Shown here: piece by piece, positions 33,802 to 42,862 of the stretch | Layout of the letters: the number at the start of each line of letters is the position of its first letter | Numbering within the stretch: the first letter of the stretch is position 1 | From: DATAOG01 sp963782885 | Lineage (GTDB): Bacteria; Pseudomonadota; Alphaproteobacteria; Geminicoccales; Geminicoccaceae | Reading direction: 5' to 3' | Assembly: GCA_963782885.1 (NCBI GenBank) | Contig: CAWALL010000013.1 | Location: 248,001-312,000, forward strand | DNA length: 64,000 nt | Translations under genes and position numbers: made by a program | The notes under the pieces: generated by a model | Databases searched by the model: none | The model's input: only the letters and a program-made list of their open reading frames with translations | Told to the model about the DNA's origin: nothing

Positions 33802-35244
33802 GTGAGCCTTTTTCCCGATCTCGGTCCGAGCGAGCCTGCCCTGATCCTGGCGGTCGACGGCATTCTGCTGGTGCTGCTCCTGTGGGCCGCCTGGCGCAAG
33901 CCGACGCTCGTGCTGCTGATCGCGCTCGCCGGCCTGGCGCTGCGTCCGCAGCTGCTCTGGGGCGGTCCCCGGCTCGGTTCCGCCTGGGGCCTGAGCCAGA
34001 GCCTGGTCCTGTTCGGCCTCCTCGCCAACGCGCTCCGCTACGGCGTGCGCCGGACCATCAACTGGCCGATCCTGGCGCTGGTCCTGGTGCTCGGCCTCAG
34101 TCTGGCGTTCGGCGATCTGCAGCCGAGGCTGACGCTCCCGTTCATGCTCCAGAGTCTGATGGTCCTGGCGCTGCCGTTCGCGTTCACCCAGGTGGTGCTG
34201 GCGCCCGGCTCGCGCCCGGCCTACGCGGCCGTGATCATGCTGACGCCGCTACTGAGCCTGGGGCTCGCCCTGCTGCTGGGCGCCCTCGGCCTGCGGCGCC
34301 TGCCCCTGCCCGGCTGGGAGCACCTCGCCCGCTTCGAGGGCGCGACCGGCAACGCCGCGGTCTTCGCGGCCCTTTGCTTCTCTGGGCTGGTGGTGGCACT
34401 CCACGAGGCAACCCGGTCGGGCCGCTCGTACGCCGGACCGCTCGCGGCCCTCAACTTCGCCCTCGTGGTCCTGAGCGTCACCCGGATGGCGGTGCTCGCG
34501 AGCGTGGTGTTCGCGCTCGCTTACGCCTGCCTGTCGCAGGAGCTGCGCTCGCAGTGGCGCGCCCATCGCACCACGGCGCTGCCGATCGTCGCGTTCGCCG
34601 CCGCCGCCCTGATGCTCGCCTGGCCGCACCTGGAGGCGCGGATGTTCGCCGGGCCGGACGGCGCGGTCAACCTTTCCGGCCGCCAGAACCTGTGGCCGTT
34701 CTACTACGAGGAGTTCCTGTTCAGCCCGATCTTCGGGCGCGGCCTCGGCGCCGGCTTCGTCGCGTCCCGCGACTGGATTTCCGGGCTGGCCGCGCCCCAT
34801 AACGAGTACCTGCATCTCCTGGTGATCGGCGGCATCGTCGGCTTCGTCCTGATCGCCGGCGGGATCGGCCTGTGGTACCGGCAGCTGCTGCAGACCGCCG
34901 CGCCCGACGACCGGCCGTGCCTGCTGGCGCTGATCCCGGCGATCGCGGTCTACATCGCGACCGACAACCTGTCCTTCTACACGACCGCGCTACCGCTGTA
35001 CGCCTATCTGAGCATCCTCCTGACCCGTTCCGCCCCGGTGCCGGCGCGGCCCGCGCCGCTGCCGGCCGGGCCGCGGGCGAGCCGGACCAGGAGCAGTGGG
35101 CGGCAGGCCGAAGGCCGGATCCGGGAGGCGTTCGCGCGCATGCGCGCTAATACCGACGGGATCGAGCCGATCACCAGCCGCCATCGAATCGAGCAGGTTG
35201 AAGTTTTGGCCGAGATCGAACACCGTGACCCCGAGAGAGGATGA
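33802..35244 (+). CDS. O-antigen ligase-like (Wzy_C) membrane protein
   Basis: About 480 residues from GTG 33802; a TTG at 33727 would add 25 residues lacking hydrophobic character. It has about 11 membrane helices and a large periplasmic loop with a GRQNLWPFYYEEFLFSPIFG-type segment followed by APHNEYLHLLVIGGIVGFV. That His/Glu-containing motif (HNEYLHLL) is diagnostic of Wzy_C ligase/polymerase proteins. The C-terminal 70 residues are a charged cytoplasmic tail. It would join or polymerise a surface glycan, but no glycan gene cluster is visible. The stop touches the start of the next gene. Confidence 0.85.
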   Translation: MSLFPDLGPSEPALILAVDGILLVLLLWAAWRKPTLVLLIALAGLALRPQLLWGGPRLGSAWGLSQSLVLFGLLANALRYGVRRTINWPILALVLVLGLSLAFGDLQPRLTLPFMLQSLMVLALPFAFTQVVLAPGSRPAYAAVIMLTPLLSLGLALLLGALGLRRLPLPGWEHLARFEGATGNAAVFAALCFSGLVVALHEATRSGRSYAGPLAALNFALVVLSVTRMAVLASVVFALAYACLSQELRSQWRAHRTTALPIVAFAAAALMLAWPHLEARMFAGPDGAVNLSGRQNLWPFYYEEFLFSPIFGRGLGAGFVASRDWISGLAAPHNEYLHLLVIGGIVGFVLIAGGIGLWYRQLLQTAAPDDRPCLLALIPAIAVYIATDNLSFYTTALPLYAYLSILLTRSAPVPARPAPLPAGPRASRTRSSGRQAEGRIREAFARMRANTDGIEPITSRHRIEQVEVLAEIEHRDPERG

Positions 35245-35246
35245 CC

Positions 35247-35924
35247 ATGCAGCGCAGCGAGATCGACGCGATCCCGGTCGAGGGCGACGTCACCTTCCGC
35301 CAACGTGCGGTCGAGCCGGAGCGGACGGCGCTGCTGGTGGTCGACCTGCAGAAGGGCGAGTACAACCCCGAGAGGGTCGCGGCCGAGCCCGACCACGCCT
35401 ACCTGTTCGAGCGCATCCGCGCCGTGGTCGTCCCGAACGGCCAGAAGCTGCTCGCCGCCTGCCGCGCGGCCGGCATCGAGGTGATCTACACCGTGATCGA
35501 GTCCCTGACCCTCGACGGCCGCGACCGCAGCCTGGACTACAAGGTCTCGGGGATCTTCTTTCCGAAGGGCTCCCGGGAGGCGCAGGTGCTCGACGAGCTG
35601 CAGCCGCTGGACAACGAGATCGTCATCCCCAAGACCTCGTCCAGCCTCTTCAACTCGACCAATTTCGAGTACGTGCTGCGCAACCTCGGCATCGAATACG
35701 TGATGGTCATGGGCATCGTCACCGACCAGTGCGTCGAGACCGCGGTCCGCGACGGCTGCGACCGGGGCTTCCTGATCACGCTGGTCGAGGACGCCTGCGC
35801 CACCTACTCCGAGCAGCGCCACCGGGAATCGCTGATCGGCATCAAGGGCTACTGTCGGATCCGCACGACCGACCAGGTCGTCGACGAGCTCCGACATCGG
35901 GTCGGCATCAGAGCAGCTGGCTAA
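35247..35924 (+). CDS. Isochorismatase-family cysteine hydrolase
   Basis: 225 residues from ATG 35247, with GAGAGG six bases upstream; ATG 35241, overlapping the previous stop, is the alternative. The catalytic triad of the family is present: Asp in LLVVDLQKGEYN, Lys in IVIPKTSSSLF and Cys in VTDQCVETAVRDG, with the cis-peptide segment before the Cys. Such enzymes hydrolyse amides such as biuret, nicotinamide or ureidoacrylate. It overlaps or abuts the Wzy_C-type gene but a shared function is not obvious. Converges with the HepT gene. Confidence 0.9.
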   Translation: MQRSEIDAIPVEGDVTFRQRAVEPERTALLVVDLQKGEYNPERVAAEPDHAYLFERIRAVVVPNGQKLLAACRAAGIEVIYTVIESLTLDGRDRSLDYKVSGIFFPKGSREAQVLDELQPLDNEIVIPKTSSSLFNSTNFEYVLRNLGIEYVMVMGIVTDQCVETAVRDGCDRGFLITLVEDACATYSEQRHRESLIGIKGYCRIRTTDQVVDELRHRVGIRAAG

Positions 35925-35967
35925 GTGCCCGAGTGGCAAAATTCGAACCGCCACGAACTCTCAACCG

Positions 35968-36327
35968 CTATTCACGACGCTCGCCCTCGCGATCGATCAG
36001 GATCGCCTCGATCACGGCCTTAAGGGGCGCCAGGTCATCGGTCACGATATCCCAGACACGTTCGTGAGCGATCTGGTCGTAGGCGTGGCGAAGAACGTTG
36101 CCGAGGTCCGCTACCGAGCGCCAGCGCACCTTGGAATACTCTGCCTTGAGTTGGTCGGGGATATGGCGCGAGGCTTCGGAAATGCGCTCGAGCTCGGGCT
36201 CGACGACGTCCCGCATCACCCAGTCGGTCAGGTAGTCATCGAAGGATTTGCTCGCGATCTGCAGCTCGATCTTTCGAGCGGCCTCGAGAATGTGACGGAG
36301 CCGGGCCACCAGGGGAGCCCGGGCCAT
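35968..36327 (-). CDS. hepT: HepT-like (DUF86) protein, toxin of MntA-HepT module
   Basis: A 119-residue all-helical HEPN protein. The motif region reads G76-N-V-L-R-H81-A-Y83: the N-x3-H-x-Y part is kept, but the Arg that normally precedes it (R-N-x3-H-x-Y) is Gly. Its ATG overlaps the stop of the upstream nucleotidyltransferase gene (ATGA), the standard order for MntA-HepT. In characterised pairs HepT is an RNase silenced by AMP added to the Tyr of H-x-Y, which is present here. Altered motif makes RNase activity uncertain. Confidence 0.85.
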   Translation of the reverse strand: MARAPLVARLRHILEAARKIELQIASKSFDDYLTDWVMRDVVEPELERISEASRHIPDQLKAEYSKVRWRSVADLGNVLRHAYDQIAHERVWDIVTDDLAPLKAVIEAILIDREGERRE

Positions 36328-36674
36328 CAGAACACCTCGATGAGGTCGTCGGCAATGGTGTCCCGAAAATCCGACCCGATGTCCTCGCGGATCACGACAC
36401 CGGCTTCGCGGTCGAGCAGGTCGCACAGTGCAAGGCGAACATCCGCCAGATCGAGCAACGAGAAACTGCGCGACGGCGGGACGCTGATCAGCACGTCGAC
36501 ATCGCTGTCGGGCCTGGCATCCCCGCGTGCGAGCGAGCCGAACAGCCAGAGCCGGGTGACGCCGAGCGCGCGTAGTTCCGGCTCGTGATCGCGAATCGCG
36601 CGAATCACCCGCTCGCGCACGGCGAGCGCCTCGGGGGCGAGGACTGAGGTTCCGGCGGCCATGACGAGGCTCAT
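36327..36674 (-). CDS. mntA: MntA-type minimal nucleotidyltransferase antitoxin
   Basis: A 115-residue nucleotidyltransferase with G46-S47 in LFGSLARGDARPDSDVDVLI and metal-binding D58 and D60, matching the GSxxRGxxRxxSDxD signature of MntA antitoxins. Characterised members transfer AMP groups from ATP to a Tyr of HepT and so neutralise it. It precedes and overlaps hepT by four bases. The N-terminal MSLVMAAG may be an extension; an internal ATG at codon 5 is possible. Confidence 0.88.
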   Translation of the reverse strand: MSLVMAAGTSVLAPEALAVRERVIRAIRDHEPELRALGVTRLWLFGSLARGDARPDSDVDVLISVPPSRSFSLLDLADVRLALCDLLDREAGVVIREDIGSDFRDTIADDLIEVF

Positions 36675-36719
36675 GTTGCCATAGCCGGGCGGTCGTCGTC
36701 GACTCGGGCGGAACGGGCT

Positions 36720-37739
36720 TCAGGGGCCGGCGGCGGGCGGGCGCAGACCGAAGGCGTCGGCGAGCAGCTCGTAGGAGCGCTTGCGGGCGGCGTGGTCGAA
36801 GATCGCGGTCGTGATCATCAGCTCGTGGGCGCCGGTCGCCTCGGCGAATGCTGTGAGGCGCTCGCGCACGGCCGCCGGGCTGCCGACGAACATCCGTGCC
36901 CGGTTGGCGACCCGGGCCGCCTCTTCGGCCGGCGAATAGGCGTAGGCCTCTGCCTCCTCGGGGCTGACCAGCGGCCGGTACTCGCCCCGCGCCGGGCGCA
37001 CGTAGTTGAAGTCGAGCGTCGCGGCCAGCCGCTCGGCCTGCGCATCGGTGTCGGCGGCAACCGCCGCGGTCGCCAGGATCGCGTGCGGCCGCTCGAGCCA
37101 GATCGAGGGCCGGAAGCGCTCGAGGTAGCGGCCGATCGCATCGGCGGCGTCATGGTGGGCGAAGTGGTGCGCGAACGCGAAACCCATGCCGACCGAGGCC
37201 GCGAGCTCGGCGCTGTAGTCGCTCGAGCCTAACAACCAGATCGGCGGCACCTCGACGTCCTCGGGCATCACCCGGATCGCCTGGAACGGATGGCCCTCGG
37301 GGAAGGTTCGCAGCTTCCAGCATAACAGCTCCTGGAACCGCTCCAGGAAATCGTCGTCGGCGCGGACCTCCTGGCGATGGCGGAGCGCCAGCGAGGTCAG
37401 GCGGTCGGTGCCCGGCGCGCGGCCGATTCCGAGGTCGATCCGGCCCGGGTGCAGCGCCTCCAGCACCTTGAAGCGCTCGGCGACCATCAGCGGCGCGTGG
37501 TTCGGCAGCATCACGCCGCCCGCCCCGACCCGGATGTGCCGCGTCTCGGCCGCGATCTGGCCGATCATGATCTCCGGCGACCCGCTCGCGACCGAGGGCA
37601 GGTTGTGGTGCTCGGCGACCCAGTAGCGGGTGAAGCCCAGCCGGTCGGCCAGGCGCGCGAGATCCAGGCTGTTGCGGATCGCCGCGGCACCCGCGGTCGC
37701 CGTGGTCACGAACGAGAGATCGAGGACCGAGAGCTGCAT
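36720..37739 (-). CDS. LLM-class flavin-dependent oxidoreductase (luciferase-like)
   Basis: A 339-residue bacterial luciferase-like TIM barrel. It contains YWVAEHHNLPSVASGSPEIM at the front, RIRVGAGGVMLPNHAPL and RIDLGIGRAPGTD in the middle, and the GSSDYSAELAASVGMGFAFA segment that binds FMN phosphate in this branch (YhbW/YvbT-like). Uses reduced FMN. Substrate unknown. It is divergent from the ABC exporter gene, with 164 bp between the starts. Confidence 0.92.
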   Translation of the reverse strand: MQLSVLDLSFVTTATAGAAAIRNSLDLARLADRLGFTRYWVAEHHNLPSVASGSPEIMIGQIAAETRHIRVGAGGVMLPNHAPLMVAERFKVLEALHPGRIDLGIGRAPGTDRLTSLALRHRQEVRADDDFLERFQELLCWKLRTFPEGHPFQAIRVMPEDVEVPPIWLLGSSDYSAELAASVGMGFAFAHHFAHHDAADAIGRYLERFRPSIWLERPHAILATAAVAADTDAQAERLAATLDFNYVRPARGEYRPLVSPEEAEAYAYSPAEEAARVANRARMFVGSPAAVRERLTAFAEATGAHELMITTAIFDHAARKRSYELLADAFGLRPPAAGP

Positions 37740-37903
37740 GAGACGGACTCTGGGCCGTCAGGGCGCCGGAGGCAAGCCGCGCCCGGATTTCTTTGCGCGG
37801 CAGGCTGCCGGGCCCGATGCTAGGATCGCCTCGGGACCAAAGCCTTCGTCGAGGCGAGACCAACCCGCACCGTCCGAGATGGGCCTGGGAGCGGCATCGG
37901 CAC

Positions 37904-39715
37904 ATGCAGCATGACCCTCGAGATCCGCAGGCGTCGCCGGCACGGGCCGGCGGGGCCGACGAAAGCCTCCACGACCAGCTCCTTAGCCTGCTGCGCGCGC
38001 TCAACGGCTCCCGCTACCGGGCCCGGCTCGGCTGGCTCGCCGCCGGCATCGTGGTCGTGATCTGCGCCAACACGGCCGGGCAGATCCGGCTCAACGTCTG
38101 GCAGGGGGCCTTCTACGACGCGCTCGAGCAGAAGCACGTGCCGGCGTTCGCCTGGCAGCTCCTGGTGTTCACGGCCATCGTCGCGCTCCTCCTGATGCTG
38201 GTCGTGGCCCAGACCTGGCTGCAGGAGATGAGCAAGGTGCGGCTGCGGGAGTGGCTGACGCACGACCTGATCGAGCAGTGGCTCGAGCCCAGGCGCGCTT
38301 ATCTGTTGAGCTTCGCCGGCCAGATCGGGGTCAACCCGGACCAGCGCATCCACCAGGACGCGCAGCACCTGGCCGAGCTGTCGGCGGTGCTGATCGTCGG
38401 TCTGCTGCAGGCATCGCTGCTGCTGGTGAGCTTCGTCGGCGTGCTCTGGGTGCTCTCGGCGCAGGTGGTCTTCGAGTTCGGGGCGCGCAGCTTCGCAATC
38501 CCCGGCTACATGGTCTGGTGCGCGCTCGCCTACTCGCTCGGCGGCTCGCTGTTCGCCTGGCGGCTCGGCCGGCCGCTGATCGCGCTCAACGCCGAGCGCT
38601 ACCAGCGCGAGTCCGACCTCCGCTTCGCGCTCGTGCGCGTCAACGAGTTCGCCGAGGGCATCGCGCTGTACGGCGGCGAGCGCGACGAGCGCCAGATCCT
38701 CGCCGCCGCGCTCGAGCGCGTGATCACGGTCATGGTGCGGGTCGCGCTCGGCCTTGCGAACCTGACCTGGGTCACCTCGGGCTATGGCTGGTTCGCGCTC
38801 GTGGTCCCGATCCTGGTCGCGGCGCCCGGCTATTTCGGCGGCGATCTCTCGTTCGGCGGCCTGATGATGGTGGTCGGCGCCTTCAACCAGGTGCAGCAGT
38901 CGCTGCGCTGGTTTGTCGACAACGTCTCGCAGATCGCCGACTGGCGGGCGACGCTCCTGCGCGTCACGGCGCTGCGCGACGCGCTGCTGGCGATCGACAC
39001 GCTGGGCGAAGAGGCCGGCCGGATCCGGCGCATCAAGGATGCCGCCGGCAACCTCGTGCTCGAGGATCTGACGATCGCGCTCGCCGACGGCCGGGCAGCG
39101 CTCGATCGGCCGCTTGTCGAGGTGAAGCCGGGCGAGCGGGTCCTGATCGTGGGCGCGCCGGGCGCCGGCAAGAGCGCCCTGTTCCGGGCGCTCGCGGGCT
39201 TGTGGCCCTGCGGCACCGGCACCGTCCGCCTGCCGCCGCCGGGTGAGGTCATGTTCATGCCGGACCGGCCCTACCTGCCGCTCGGCACGCTCGGCGCCGC
39301 GGTCTGCTACCCGTCCGCGCCCGGCTGCCTGGACGAGGCGGCGGTCCGGGCGGCGCTCGAGCGGGTCGAGCTCGGCCGCCTGCTGCCCTCGCTGGGTCGC
39401 GAGGACCGCTGGGACAAGGTCCTGTCGCTGGACGAGCAGCAGCGCCTGGCGTTCGCCCGCCTGCTGCTGCAGGCCCCGCGCTGGGTGGTCCTCGACGACG
39501 CCATGGACGCGCTCGAGCCGGCGCAGCGGCGGCTGATGCTGTCGATCTTCGAGCAGGAGCTCGCCGGCACGGCGGTGGTCCGGATCGCCCGCGCGCCCGA
39601 CCCGGACGGCTTCTATACCCGAACGCTCCACCTGGTCCGGCTGTCGAGCGCCGAGCGCCTGCGCTTCCGCCCCCGCCCGGCCCGGGCTCCGGTCCCGGTC
39701 GCCGTCGCTTCCTGA
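37904..39715 (+). CDS. ABC transporter, fused membrane and ATPase domains (YddA/BacA-like)
   Basis: 603 residues from ATG 37904. The N-terminal domain, with about six helices, is of the SbmA/BacA type (QIRLNVWQGAFYDALEQKHV, NPDQRIHQDAQHLAELS). The ATPase domain has Walker A GAPGAGKS, a signature LSLDEQQRLAFARLLL instead of LSGGQ (normal for this subfamily), and Walker B VVLDDAMDAL. The usual catalytic Glu after LD is replaced by Asp, which may slow hydrolysis. Relatives move peptides or very-long-chain fatty acids. It is followed 22 bp later by a GH144 glycosidase gene in the same direction. Confidence 0.9.
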   Translation: MQHDPRDPQASPARAGGADESLHDQLLSLLRALNGSRYRARLGWLAAGIVVVICANTAGQIRLNVWQGAFYDALEQKHVPAFAWQLLVFTAIVALLLMLVVAQTWLQEMSKVRLREWLTHDLIEQWLEPRRAYLLSFAGQIGVNPDQRIHQDAQHLAELSAVLIVGLLQASLLLVSFVGVLWVLSAQVVFEFGARSFAIPGYMVWCALAYSLGGSLFAWRLGRPLIALNAERYQRESDLRFALVRVNEFAEGIALYGGERDERQILAAALERVITVMVRVALGLANLTWVTSGYGWFALVVPILVAAPGYFGGDLSFGGLMMVVGAFNQVQQSLRWFVDNVSQIADWRATLLRVTALRDALLAIDTLGEEAGRIRRIKDAAGNLVLEDLTIALADGRAALDRPLVEVKPGERVLIVGAPGAGKSALFRALAGLWPCGTGTVRLPPPGEVMFMPDRPYLPLGTLGAAVCYPSAPGCLDEAAVRAALERVELGRLLPSLGREDRWDKVLSLDEQQRLAFARLLLQAPRWVVLDDAMDALEPAQRRLMLSIFEQELAGTAVVRIARAPDPDGFYTRTLHLVRLSSAERLRFRPRPARAPVPVAVAS

Positions 39716-39737
39716 CCAGATCGAGGCCGGCCCAGCC

Positions 39738-41003
39738 ATGACCCGAGACGACGCCCTCGACGACGACGCGCTGCTCGATCTCGTGCAGCGGCAGACGCTC
39801 CGCTACTTCTGGGACTTCGCCCACCCCGCCTGCGGGCTCGCGCGCGAGCGCAGCAACCTCCGCCCGGAGTACGGCCTCGAGGTCGTGACGACCGGCGGCT
39901 CCGGCTTCGGCGTCATGGCGATCATCGCCGGCGTCGCCAGGGGCTGGATCGACCGCGCCGAAGCGGTCCAACGGCTTCTGACCATGGTCCGCTTCCTCTA
40001 CCGGGCCGACAGCTATCACGGCATCCTGCCGCATTTCCTGCACGGCGACACCGGCCGGACGATCCCTTTCAGCCGCAAGGACGATGGCGGCGATCTGGTC
40101 GAGACCGCGTTCCTGCTCGCCAGCCTGCTCTGCGCCCGCCAGTACTTCGACCGGGACGAACACCCGGAGATCGAGCTGCGCGCCCGGATCAACGCGCTCT
40201 GGGAAGAAGCCGAGTGGAGCTGGCACACCAAGGGCCGCTCCAACGTCCTCTTTTGGCACTGGAGCCCGAACCACGGCTGGAGCATGAACGCCGAGATCCG
40301 CGGCTGGAACGAGTGCCTGCTCGCCTACGTCCTGGCGGCCTCGGCGCCGCGCTATCCGATCGATCCCGACGTCTACCACCGGGGCTGGGCCGAGGGCCGC
40401 AACTTCCGGAACGGGCGGCAGTTCTACGGCATCGAGCTGCCGCTCGGCCCGGACTACGGCGGGCCTCTGTTCTTCGCCCACTTCTCCTTCCTCGGCCTCG
40501 ACCCGCGCGGCCTGACCGATCGCTACGCCGACTACTGGCAGCAGAACGTCAGCCACGCGCTGATCAATCTCGAGCACTGCATCTGCAATCCGCACGCTTT
40601 CAAAGGCTACGGCCCGGACTGCTGGGGGCTGACCTCAAGCGACGATCATCTTGGCTACAGCGGGCATGCGCCCGATCGCGACCTCGGCGTGATCACGCCG
40701 AGCGCGGCGCTGGCGTCGTTCCCCTACACGCCCGAGCCTTCGATGCGCGCGCTGAAGCACTTCCATCGCGTGCTCGGCGACCGGATCTGGAGCGAGTACG
40801 GCTTCGTCGACGCCTTCAGCGAGGCGAACGACTGGTACGCGAGCTCGTATCTCGCGATCGACCAGGGGCCGATCGTCGTGATGATCGAGAACCATCGGAC
40901 CGGCCTGCTCTGGGACCTGTTCATGAGCTGCCCCGAGATCCGCAACGGGTTACGGCGGCTGAGCTTCAGGAGCCCGCGCCTTGCGGAAGCCGCGACCGGC
41001 TGA
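39738..41003 (+). CDS. GH144-type beta-1,2-glucanase / glucoamylase-family protein
   Basis: A 421-residue (alpha/alpha)6-barrel protein of the glucoamylase-like family that includes beta-1,2-glucan-degrading GH144. Recognisable segments are LRYFWDFAHPACGLARERSN, DGGDLVETAFLLASLL (acidic residues), ILPHFLHGDTG, WSPNHGWSMNAEIRGWNECL and GYGPDCWGLTSSD near the C-terminus. No signal peptide is visible, unlike many exported members, so it would act in the cytoplasm unless a start is missed. It is linked with an ABC transporter upstream and a GH13 enzyme downstream, suggesting a glucan-handling cluster. Confidence 0.85.
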   Translation: MTRDDALDDDALLDLVQRQTLRYFWDFAHPACGLARERSNLRPEYGLEVVTTGGSGFGVMAIIAGVARGWIDRAEAVQRLLTMVRFLYRADSYHGILPHFLHGDTGRTIPFSRKDDGGDLVETAFLLASLLCARQYFDRDEHPEIELRARINALWEEAEWSWHTKGRSNVLFWHWSPNHGWSMNAEIRGWNECLLAYVLAASAPRYPIDPDVYHRGWAEGRNFRNGRQFYGIELPLGPDYGGPLFFAHFSFLGLDPRGLTDRYADYWQQNVSHALINLEHCICNPHAFKGYGPDCWGLTSSDDHLGYSGHAPDRDLGVITPSAALASFPYTPEPSMRALKHFHRVLGDRIWSEYGFVDAFSEANDWYASSYLAIDQGPIVVMIENHRTGLLWDLFMSCPEIRNGLRRLSFRSPRLAEAATG

Positions 41004-41236
41004 TGCGGAAGGCCTTGGGACAGGCGCAAAACAGGGTGGCCAGGGCGAGGAAATAGGGTACAATTCCTAGATGCTATTTTCAGGCGGGCGAGCCGGGGGC
41101 GGCCGGGGCCGCCGGGCGGGAGAACAACGAAACGAACCCGAGACCCGCGGGATTCCTGGCTTTTCGGCGCACACCGCCGCGCGCCCCACTGGGGGCGTCG
41201 CATGCGTAATTGCATCGGGACCACTGGGGTTGAGCG

Positions 41237-42862
41237 ATGAGTGAGCCGCACTGGTGGCAGAAGGCGGTGATCTACCAGATCTATCCGCGCTCGTTCCAGG
41301 ACGGCGACGGCGACGGCGTGGGCGACCTCGAGGGCATTCTTGGGCGAGTCGATTATCTCGAATGGCTCGGGGTCGACGCGGTCTGGATCTCGCCGATCTA
41401 TCCGTCGCCGATGGCCGATTTCGGCTACGACGTCGCCAATTACGTCGACGTCGACCCCCTGTTCGGCACGCTCGAGGATTTCGACCGGCTGGTGGCGGCC
41501 CTGCATGGGCGCGACATCCGGCTGATCCTCGACCTCGTGCCGAACCACACCTCCGACCGGCATCCCTGGTTCCTCGAGGCGAAGAGTTCGCGCCAGAGCC
41601 CGAGGCGCGACTGGTACATCTGGCGCGATCCGGCGCCGGGCGGCGGCCCGCCCAACAACTGGGTGAGCCAGGCGGGCGGCAGTGCCTGGACCCTCGATCC
41701 GGCGACCGGCCAGTACTACTACCACGCCTTCCTCGCCGAGCAGCCCGACCTCAACTGGCGCAACCCAATGGTGCGCGCGGCGATCTACGACGTGCTCCGG
41801 TTCTGGCTCGCGCGCGGCACCGACGGCTTCCGGGTCGACGTGCTCTGGCACATGATCAAGGACGCGGAATTCCGTGACGACCCGGTCAACCCCGACTACC
41901 GCGAGGACGAGCCGGATTTCCGCCGCGTGCGGCCGCTCTACAGCGCCGACCGGCCCGAGGTCCTCGGGATCGCGGTCGAGATGCGCAACGTGCTCGAGGA
42001 GCATCCGGGCGACCGGCTGCTGATCGGCGAGATCTATCTCCCGGTCGAGCGCCTCGCCGCCTACTATGGCCCGGACCTCGGGGCCGTGCACCTGCCGTTC
42101 AACTTCAACCTGATGTGGGCGAAGTGGCGCCCCGCCGCGATCCTGGAGCTGGTCCGGCAGTACGAGGCCGCCCTGCCGGAGGGCGCCTGGCCCTCATGGG
42201 TGCTCGGCAACCACGACCAGATGCGGATCGCGAGCCGGGTCGGCGCCGCGCAGGCGCGGGTCGCGATGGTCCTGCTGCTGACCCTTCGCGGCACGCCCAC
42301 GCTCTACAATGGCGACGAGCTCGGCCTCGAGGACGTCCCGATCCCGCCCGCGCAGGCGCGCGACCCGTTCGGCCTCAACATGCCCGGCACCGGCCAGGGC
42401 CGCGACCCGGAACGGACGCCGATGCCCTGGGACACCTCAGCGAACTGCGGCTTCACGACCGGCGAGCCCTGGCTGCCGCTCGGCGCCGGCCGCGCCGGCC
42501 AGAGCGTCGCGGTCCAGAAGGACGCGCCCGGCTCGATGCTGACGCTGACCCGCGCGCTGCTCGAGCTTCGCCGGCAGGAGCCGGCGCTCGCCACCGGCGC
42601 CTTCGCGCCGCTCGAGGTCGAGGGCGACGCGCTCGCCTACACCCGGACCGCCGGCACGCGGCGCTTCGTCGTGATCCTCAACCTCGAGCCCCGGCCGAAG
42701 ACGATCCGCTGGCGGCAGGACCTCGGCGGGCGGGTCGCGCTCTCGACCCATCCGGAGCGGAGCGGCCGGCCGGTCGCCGGGCAGATCGAGCTCGCCGCCG
42801 ACGAGGCGGTGGTGATCGCCCCGGATCAGAAGAACGTCCGGATCGCCTCGGTCACCGTGTAG
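41237..42862 (+). CDS. GH13 alpha-glucosidase-type enzyme
   Basis: A 541-residue GH13 enzyme with all conserved regions: DLVPNHTSD (I), GFRVDVLWHMI (II, nucleophile Asp), LIGEIYLP (III, acid/base Glu), VLGNHDQMR (IV, Asp) and QPDLNW (V). The sequence matches the GH13_23 group of alpha-glucosidases acting on short alpha-glucosides such as sucrose or maltose. The C-terminal beta domain ends at 42862 and overlaps the 3' end of the opposite-strand gene by 37 bp. Upstream is a 233-bp gap with a GC-rich stretch. Cytoplasmic. Confidence 0.92.
   Translation: MSEPHWWQKAVIYQIYPRSFQDGDGDGVGDLEGILGRVDYLEWLGVDAVWISPIYPSPMADFGYDVANYVDVDPLFGTLEDFDRLVAALHGRDIRLILDLVPNHTSDRHPWFLEAKSSRQSPRRDWYIWRDPAPGGGPPNNWVSQAGGSAWTLDPATGQYYYHAFLAEQPDLNWRNPMVRAAIYDVLRFWLARGTDGFRVDVLWHMIKDAEFRDDPVNPDYREDEPDFRRVRPLYSADRPEVLGIAVEMRNVLEEHPGDRLLIGEIYLPVERLAAYYGPDLGAVHLPFNFNLMWAKWRPAAILELVRQYEAALPEGAWPSWVLGNHDQMRIASRVGAAQARVAMVLLLTLRGTPTLYNGDELGLEDVPIPPAQARDPFGLNMPGTGQGRDPERTPMPWDTSANCGFTTGEPWLPLGAGRAGQSVAVQKDAPGSMLTLTRALLELRRQEPALATGAFAPLEVEGDALAYTRTAGTRRFVVILNLEPRPKTIRWRQDLGGRVALSTHPERSGRPVAGQIELAADEAVVIAPDQKNVRIASVTV

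Noticed and set aside
35925..35975. tRNA-like piece (GGCAAAATTCGAACC) after the isochorismatase gene
   Set aside because: Resembles a T-loop only; no acceptor, D or anticodon stems can be formed around it.
41090..41235. GC-rich stretch and ATGC/GCAT partial palindrome before the GH13 gene as an operator
   Set aside because: Half-sites are only four bases and the region is strongly GC-biased; chance is sufficient.
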